The position numbers were made by a program, and so were the translations under genes. Under the pieces are notes generated by a model. The model saw only the letters and a list, made by a program, of their open reading frames with translations, was not told where the DNA came from and did not search any database. Shown in pieces: positions 20,485 through 22,757 of a stretch of 22,757 bases of DNA. This DNA is from Dimargaris cristalligena (lineage: Eukaryota; Kickxellomycota; Dimargaritomycetes; Dimargaritales; Dimargaritaceae), in assembly GCA_027576995.1 (NCBI GenBank), contig JANBQC010000464.1, positions 1-22,757 on the forward strand, given 5' to 3'. Every line of letters starts with the position of its first letter. Within the stretch, counting starts at the first letter, position 1.

Positions 20485-20940
20485 ACTGGTGGTGGTCGGA
20501 AGGGTGGAAAATATTATGCCGGTTGAGGGGACACCTTTGAAGTCGCATGGATCGGAGAAGGGAGGAAAGGGTGGAATGCGCCTTGGGAAGCGGCGAGCGG
20601 AGGGAGTGGCAGGGAAATAGGGAAGGGGGGAGTGGACGTGAGGTCTAGAGAAAGCGGCTAGTAGCGGGGCTAGTCGAAAGAACGAGCACGGGGGTTAACG
20701 AAGAAAAGCTTGGACCAAAGGAAAGGCCGAAGGAACGGGGGATGAGAGGGTAAAAAAGGCAGGGGTTGGGCGGGAAGGAGAAGGGAACGAAACAATGGAG
20801 CGGTTAAAGAAAGAAATGGGGAAGAAAGCAACAGAGAGGAATGACAGTTGTGGGTTTAATTTAATACGTGGAGAGAGAGAGAGAAAGAGGGAGAGGATAC
20901 GCATATATCTTTGACCATCATCCTCCTGTCAAAAAAAAAT
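20485..20940 (-). promoter_or_regulatory. Pyrimidine-rich promoter/leader region of eIF5
   Basis: Nearly the whole stretch is G/A-rich on the plus strand, so C/T-rich on the eIF5 strand, including a GA repeat at about 20872-20895. No clear TATA box was found. Such polypyrimidine upstream regions are typical of strongly expressed fungal housekeeping genes. Exact transcription starts cannot be read from sequence. Confidence 0.45.
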
Positions 20941-21124
20941 AAAGGAGAGCGGGAAATATATATTATTAATCACAGTATAAGCCTTGTTACTTAACTGGTG
21001 TATTGGGACATCCAAGGACGAATGGCGAGGAGAGGAAAGGATATACCAGCTACTTTACTAATGGGGCAGAGGGATATACCACCACCACTACTAGATCTCC
21101 CTCGAATCTGTCAATAAACGACTT

Positions 21125-21150
21125 TATATATATATTTATATATATATATG
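21125..21150. repeat. TA-rich microsatellite
   Basis: Two TA runs separated by a TTTA interruption; simple-sequence tract in non-coding DNA. Confidence 0.6.
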
Positions 21151-21860
21151 ATACACCACGACGGACCCGTCCTTTACTAATTATCTAGCCCTCCACGGGT
21201 CGTCGTATCTTCGATAATAGCCGGCCTGGCTTAAGGTCAACGAGCCCTCTCCCGTCGCCACTACCTAGCTTGCGACCCTAACAACAGCAACGACTTGGAC
21301 ACGTGTAAAGGGGTATAGCATTATCAATACAGCCAGTATGCGGCTACTCTTCTCCCCCAATGCTTGTGGCCTATTTCTAGCCGAAAAAAATCGGAAATCC
21401 TTGCTCAAAGTAATAGTGTGGTTGGCTGTTCCCGCCAATTTGCCCCGATGTACATCACGTGATAAATAGGCCCGATGGGAAGAAAAGTCCACCAATCCCA
21501 GGGGATCCATTCACACGCAGCCCCATCTCCCTCATGTTCTCTCTCAATTCGGGCTAATTTCGTGGGCAATCACCATCACACTAAAATTAGACAAAATATA
21601 ACCAGGGCGAGCTTTGCCTGCTGCTCATTTCCCCACGCCCGCCAGAGCTGATGCAGTTTATCCGGGATCCGGGCCTATTTACGGAAACAGGCATCAAATA
21701 TATATCAAACAGAGTTTGCCAACATCTCATCGCTATATCGTGTAGTCTATGAATAGAGCAAGCTCACCTAAAAATGACCCGATTGACACTTGTCCTTCGG
21801 ATTCCCCCAAGAACTCCCGAAACCATGGCGACTGGAGGGGAATAACAACAACAACAGCAG

Positions 21861-21872
21861 CCCTAACCCTAA
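21861..21872. repeat. Two telomere-type units (CCCTAA)2
   Basis: CCCTAACCCTAA occurs as two perfect units; the minus strand reads TTAGGGTTAGGG. TTAGGG is the usual fungal telomere repeat. Two units are too few for a telomere; a Tbf1-type regulatory site or chance is more likely. Confidence 0.5.
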
Positions 21873-22358
21873 TTAATCTATCTCTCCAGCGGAATGCGAT
21901 TGGTATATCCCCTTTTTACTCTAAACTCATTCTTTGCATAACGGATACGTTTTAACCGATGAAACGCGGCTACTTGCACATTGGGGCGAGGGTTCTGCGG
22001 CACAGGCAGATGGAAGGGGGGGGCTGTACATGGTCGGGTGAATCCTAAACCATCCACGGTATGGTTTACCAGCCATACACATGGTGGGCGTAAAAACCCC
22101 GGGCGGATAATCGTTGTTGTGGCATGGGTAATTAAAAATGCCACCCGTAGTGGCATGAGATTAATAAAATATAAAATTATACGCCCCACCGTTGTTTACC
22201 CTTATCAGGGGAGGGGTCGTCTAGACCGATGCGGCAGGAGGCCATCTGTCACCCTGTACGGCCAGGCAGGAAACAATCCGGTTACCTGCTTGACCATACT
22301 GCCGTATCCCCGGCATTGATGCACTAGGGTAGGGGGAGTGCACCTACTGATGAAATAA

Positions 22359-22396
22359 ATATATATATATATATATATATCTCTCTCTCTCTCTCT
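22359..22396. repeat. Compound (AT)11(CT)8 microsatellite
   Basis: Eleven AT units run directly into eight CT units with no gap. Intergenic. Confidence 0.9.
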
Positions 22397-22678
22397 TTGG
22401 TCGATATTGACAGCTTAGCTGTATATGAAGGACCGTTGATTTAGCCGGAGTGAGCCCCTCCCTCCTGGTCACAGCCGTGAGTCAGGCAGGGATCACCATC
22501 GATTACCCACCCCTCTACTCGCCTCACCTCACTGGCACTGTCACTGTCACCTAGAGGCCCCAGCCAACCCCCGGTTGATTAAAATCTATCCAAGGAATAT
22601 TAATTTTTAGTTATCCGCCGGACCCGAGCCCAGAATGCCCCTATAATTTTAGGTAATGGGCGTACTACACCCCCCCTC

Positions 22679-22680
<2 letters not shown>

Positions 22681-22709
<29 letters not shown>
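22681..22709. repeat. (CA)14 microsatellite
   Basis: Fourteen CA units plus a terminal C, preceded by a C-rich run. Intergenic; likely length-variable between isolates. Confidence 0.9.
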
Positions 22710-22713
<4 letters not shown>

Positions 22714-22757
22714 TTTACTATAACGACCACGGAATGCCATCTGCTGTGTTCTGTTGG

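Larger units (their letters stand above)
20941..22757. other. Gene-poor right end of window
   Basis: No supported gene. Open frames of 81 codons (minus, ATG 21510), about 112 (plus, no ATG start) and about 103 (minus, GTG start) overlap or lack features and look like chance. Microsatellites and one telomere-like motif are listed separately. Confidence 0.45.

Overview
The window is nuclear DNA from a fungus, most likely an early-diverging (non-Dikarya) lineage, although lineage cannot be fixed without a search. The evidence is the mix of a Rad54 recombination motor with short GT-AG introns, an intronless eIF5, TATA boxes 150-230 bp upstream of ATGs, Kozak-like starts, and GC-rich genes in AT-richer spacers full of microsatellites. 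There are no bacterial operons, Shine-Dalgarno signals, tRNAs, rRNAs, CRISPR arrays or intact transposons.

Layout: positions 2-301 hold the 3' end of an unrecognised plus-strand gene. Positions 302-3223 are gene-poor, with one Trp-rich minus-strand open stretch (2811-2440). Around 3224-3704 a TATA box, pyrimidine-rich leader and strong-context ATG lead into a small zinc-finger reading frame broken by two stops. Positions 3705-5734 are gene-poor. Four well-supported genes then follow, all on the minus strand: a small secreted protein (6432-5824); a 1363-residue PH-FYVE protein (12410-8319); RAD54 (18453-14811, four exons); and eIF5/TIF5 (20484-19261). The last 2.2 kb holds the eIF5 upstream region, simple repeats and a short telomere-like motif.

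The genes do not form a pathway. They cover translation initiation (eIF5), homologous recombination (Rad54), PI3P/endosome biology (PH-FYVE) and secretion, as expected for ordinary fungal gene order. The Rad54 exon model was assembled by eye from splice signals and family conservation. It is in frame throughout and gives 1062 residues. I found no convincing new multi-gene system. The most interesting items are the interrupted zinc-finger gene, the PH-FYVE protein with a split PH domain, no DH domain and homopolymeric threonine at both ends, the unusually long Rad54 N-terminus, and the secreted protein with possible Kex2 sites.
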